This document shows, piece by piece, positions 6,010 through 7,235 of a stretch of DNA of 7,235 nt (position 1 is the stretch's first letter; every line of letters begins with the position of its first letter). The stretch spans positions 1-7,235 of the forward strand of contig CACZOS010000103.1 in NCBI GenBank assembly GCA_902782815.1, read 5' to 3'. The notes under the pieces are model-generated. The model saw only the letters and a list, made by a program, of their open reading frames with translations. It was not told the origin of the DNA and did not search any database. Origin of the DNA: an uncultured Lachnospiraceae bacterium (GTDB lineage: Bacteria > Bacillota > Clostridia > Lachnospirales > Lachnospiraceae). Position numbers and translations under genes: made by a program.

Positions 6010-6505
6010 ATCTCTTATAGCCGCAGTCATCCAGAATGATTCTTTGTTTATCTTCCATGACCAGGCGTTCTTCCTCCTCCATATGGTCATAGCCCATAAG
6101 ATGGAGCATGCTGTGAGCCACAAGAAAAGCCAGTTCTCTGGTCAGACTGTGGCCGTATTCATTCGCCTGTTCTTTTATCTTATCCACCGACAGAAGGATG
6201 TCTCCAAGGATCAGTTCCCCGGTATCCGGGTGAAAGGCGTCCGCTTCTTCCTCTTCCAGCCGGGAAAAGTCCCCGGGTTTCCGGAAATGACATAAGGGAA
6301 AAGAAAGCACATCCGTAGAACTGTCGATTCCCCTGTGTTCCCTGTTGATCTCCCGGATCTGTCCGTTGTTCGTCAGGAGAACATATACCTGGGATTCATA
6401 GGGACATTTTTCTTCGTCCAGCGCAGCCAGGATCACCTTTTTTATGATTTCTTCATAATCAGCAAGAATCACTTCCGGGTATTCATATTCAATCTCAAAA
6501 GTCAT
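6008..6505 (-). CDS. ybeY: Endoribonuclease YbeY (16S rRNA maturation factor)
   Basis: A single-strand-specific, zinc-dependent endoribonuclease of the UPF0054/YbeY family, involved in 16S rRNA 3'-end maturation and ribosome quality control in the cytoplasm. The 165-residue product has the usual family length. The metal-binding motif HxxxHxxxxxH is intact (H131, H135, H141 in [12 protein letters not shown]), and the conserved DVLSFP lies at 65-70. An acidic insertion around residues 81-92 ([11 protein letters not shown]) sits before the conserved GDILLS (101-106). The start is ATG at 6505, inside the phoH stop (ATGA), with a strong AGGAGAGGAGA ribosome binding site about 7 nt upstream. phoH-ybeY adjacency is widespread in bacteria. 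In many Firmicutes dgkA, cdd and era follow, but here a flavoprotein gene does. Confidence 0.97.
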   Translation of the reverse strand: MTFEIEYEYPEVILADYEEIIKKVILAALDEEKCPYESQVYVLLTNNGQIREINREHRGIDSSTDVLSFPLCHFRKPGDFSRLEEEEADAFHPDTGELILGDILLSVDKIKEQANEYGHSLTRELAFLVAHSMLHLMGYDHMEEEERLVMEDKQRIILDDCGYKR

Positions 6506-7235
6506 TTTCTGTCTCCTCTCCTGCTGATCCTCTTTTTCCGCTCCTTCTCTTTGTCAGCCTGCTTCTTCTCGTATTCGTCATAGGCGGTAACGATCTTCTG
6601 CACCAGGGGATGTCTCACCACATCCGCACTGGTGAGAGTGCATACACCGATCTCTTCGATCTTACCCAGGACCTGCAGCGCATCGTCAAGACCCGACCTG
6701 CTGCCCGCAGGCAGGTCCTTCTGGCTTAAGTCACCGGTGATGATCGCCTTGGAGCCGAAACCGATACGGGTAAGGAACATCTTCATCTGTGCCGGTGTGG
6801 TATTCTGGGCTTCATCCAGGATGATGAAAGCATTGTCCAGTGTTCTGCCCCTCATATAAGCAAGGGGGGCCACCTCGATCAGGCCCTTTTCCATGTTTTT
6901 CATAAAGGACTCCACACCCATGATCTCATAGAGAGCATCATAAAGGGGCCTCAGATAGGGATCGACCTTACTCTGAAGGTCTCCGGGCAGAAAGCCCAGT
7001 TTTTCTCCCGCCTCAATAGCCGGACGGGTAAGAATGATCCGGTTTACTTCATTATTCTTAAAAGAGGTGATCGCCTTGGCCATGGCCAGGTAGGTCTTTC
7101 CTGTTCCGGCGGGCCCGACACCGAACACGATCATTTTATCCCGTATGGTATCCACATATTTCTTCTGTCCTACCGTTTTCGGCTTGATGGGTTTTCCCAT
7201 AATGGTATGACAGATGATATCCTTATCCAGCTCAG
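6502..7235 (-). CDS. phoH: PhoH-family ATPase (PhoH/YbeZ-like), 5'-truncated by window edge
   Basis: A P-loop ATPase of the PhoH family, proteins linked to RNA metabolism and often encoded beside ybeY. The reading frame is open to the right edge. The codons just upstream of the ATG at 7200 read [11 protein letters not shown] and run into [17 protein letters not shown], a conserved internal segment of PhoH, so the ATG at 7200 is not the true start and the N-terminal part (roughly 80 residues by family length) is missing. Counting from that ATG, Walker A is GPAGTGKT (29-36), the [18 protein letters not shown] segment follows at 57-74, Walker B is FIILDEAQN (125-133), and RHPLV lies at 196-200. 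The last 22 residues are Lys/Arg-rich. It overlaps ybeY by four bases (ATGA), which suggests coupled translation. The exact cellular role of PhoH is unsettled; family assignment is secure. Confidence 0.95.
   Translation of the reverse strand, partial: ELDKDIICHTIMGKPIKPKTVGQKKYVDTIRDKMIVFGVGPAGTGKTYLAMAKAITSFKNNEVNRIILTRPAIEAGEKLGFLPGDLQSKVDPYLRPLYDALYEIMGVESFMKNMEKGLIEVAPLAYMRGRTLDNAFIILDEAQNTTPAQMKMFLTRIGFGSKAIITGDLSQKDLPAGSRSGLDDALQVLGKIEEIGVCTLTSADVVRHPLVQKIVTAYDEYEKKQADKEKERKKRISRRGDRK

Noticed and set aside
5998..6123. 42-residue N-terminal extension of the BaiN-like flavoprotein from an ATG at 6123
   Set aside because: It lies wholly inside ybeY in another frame, is unlike the flavoprotein family, and a strong ribosome binding site sits 5 nt before the ATG at 5997, right before the FAD-binding motif.
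7098..7200. ATG at 7200 as the true start of the phoH-family gene
   Set aside because: The frame continues upstream to the window edge with PhoH-like residues ([11 protein letters not shown]), and [16 protein letters not shown] is an internal family segment.

Overview
The window looks like chromosomal core-genome DNA from a low-to-mid GC Firmicute of the class Clostridia, probably a Lachnospiraceae-type gut anaerobe. This rests on the rimP-nusA-ylxR-ylxQ gene order, a DUF896 protein, strong AGGAGG-type ribosome binding sites, and two flavoproteins common in such genomes. The organism assignment is inference. All eight genes lie on the minus strand, so transcription runs from the right edge to the left edge. 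No mobile element, tRNA, rRNA or CRISPR array was seen.

The right-hand block (7235 to 2909) is one tightly packed transcription unit. It holds a 5'-truncated phoH-family ATPase, the 16S rRNA maturation endoribonuclease ybeY, a BaiN/HI0933-type flavoprotein, a second and larger FAD-dependent protein (COG2509 type), and a small DUF896 protein. Junctions are ATGA overlaps (phoH/ybeY and flavoprotein/flavoprotein), a stop codon inside the next gene's ribosome binding site (ybeY/flavoprotein), or a stop directly abutting a start (FAD protein/DUF896). This implies translational coupling along the whole unit.

The 149-base intergenic stretch 2760-2908 is the control region. It carries a near-consensus sigma-A promoter whose -35 box overlaps the DUF896 stop codon, then a 12-bp GC-rich hairpin with an interrupted U-tract, then a 9-bp inverted repeat just ahead of rimP. 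Because the promoter precedes the hairpin, the hairpin can end the upstream operon and also act as an attenuator in the rimP-nusA leader. NusA-dependent autoregulation at this position is known in Bacillus subtilis.

The left-hand block (2759 to 4) is the translation/transcription operon: rimP (30S maturation), nusA (transcription elongation/termination), ylxR/rnpM (RNase P modulator) and ylxQ (L7Ae-like RNA-binding protein). infB is expected just beyond the left edge. Both blocks therefore centre on RNA metabolism and ribosome assembly.

The most unusual item is NusA. Its normal NTD-S1-KH1-KH2 core is followed by a tail of about 146 residues made almost only of Glu, Asp and Tyr. The tail has 31 tyrosines at 4-5 residue spacing and no Lys or Arg, and it is encoded by an 84-bp tandem repeat.
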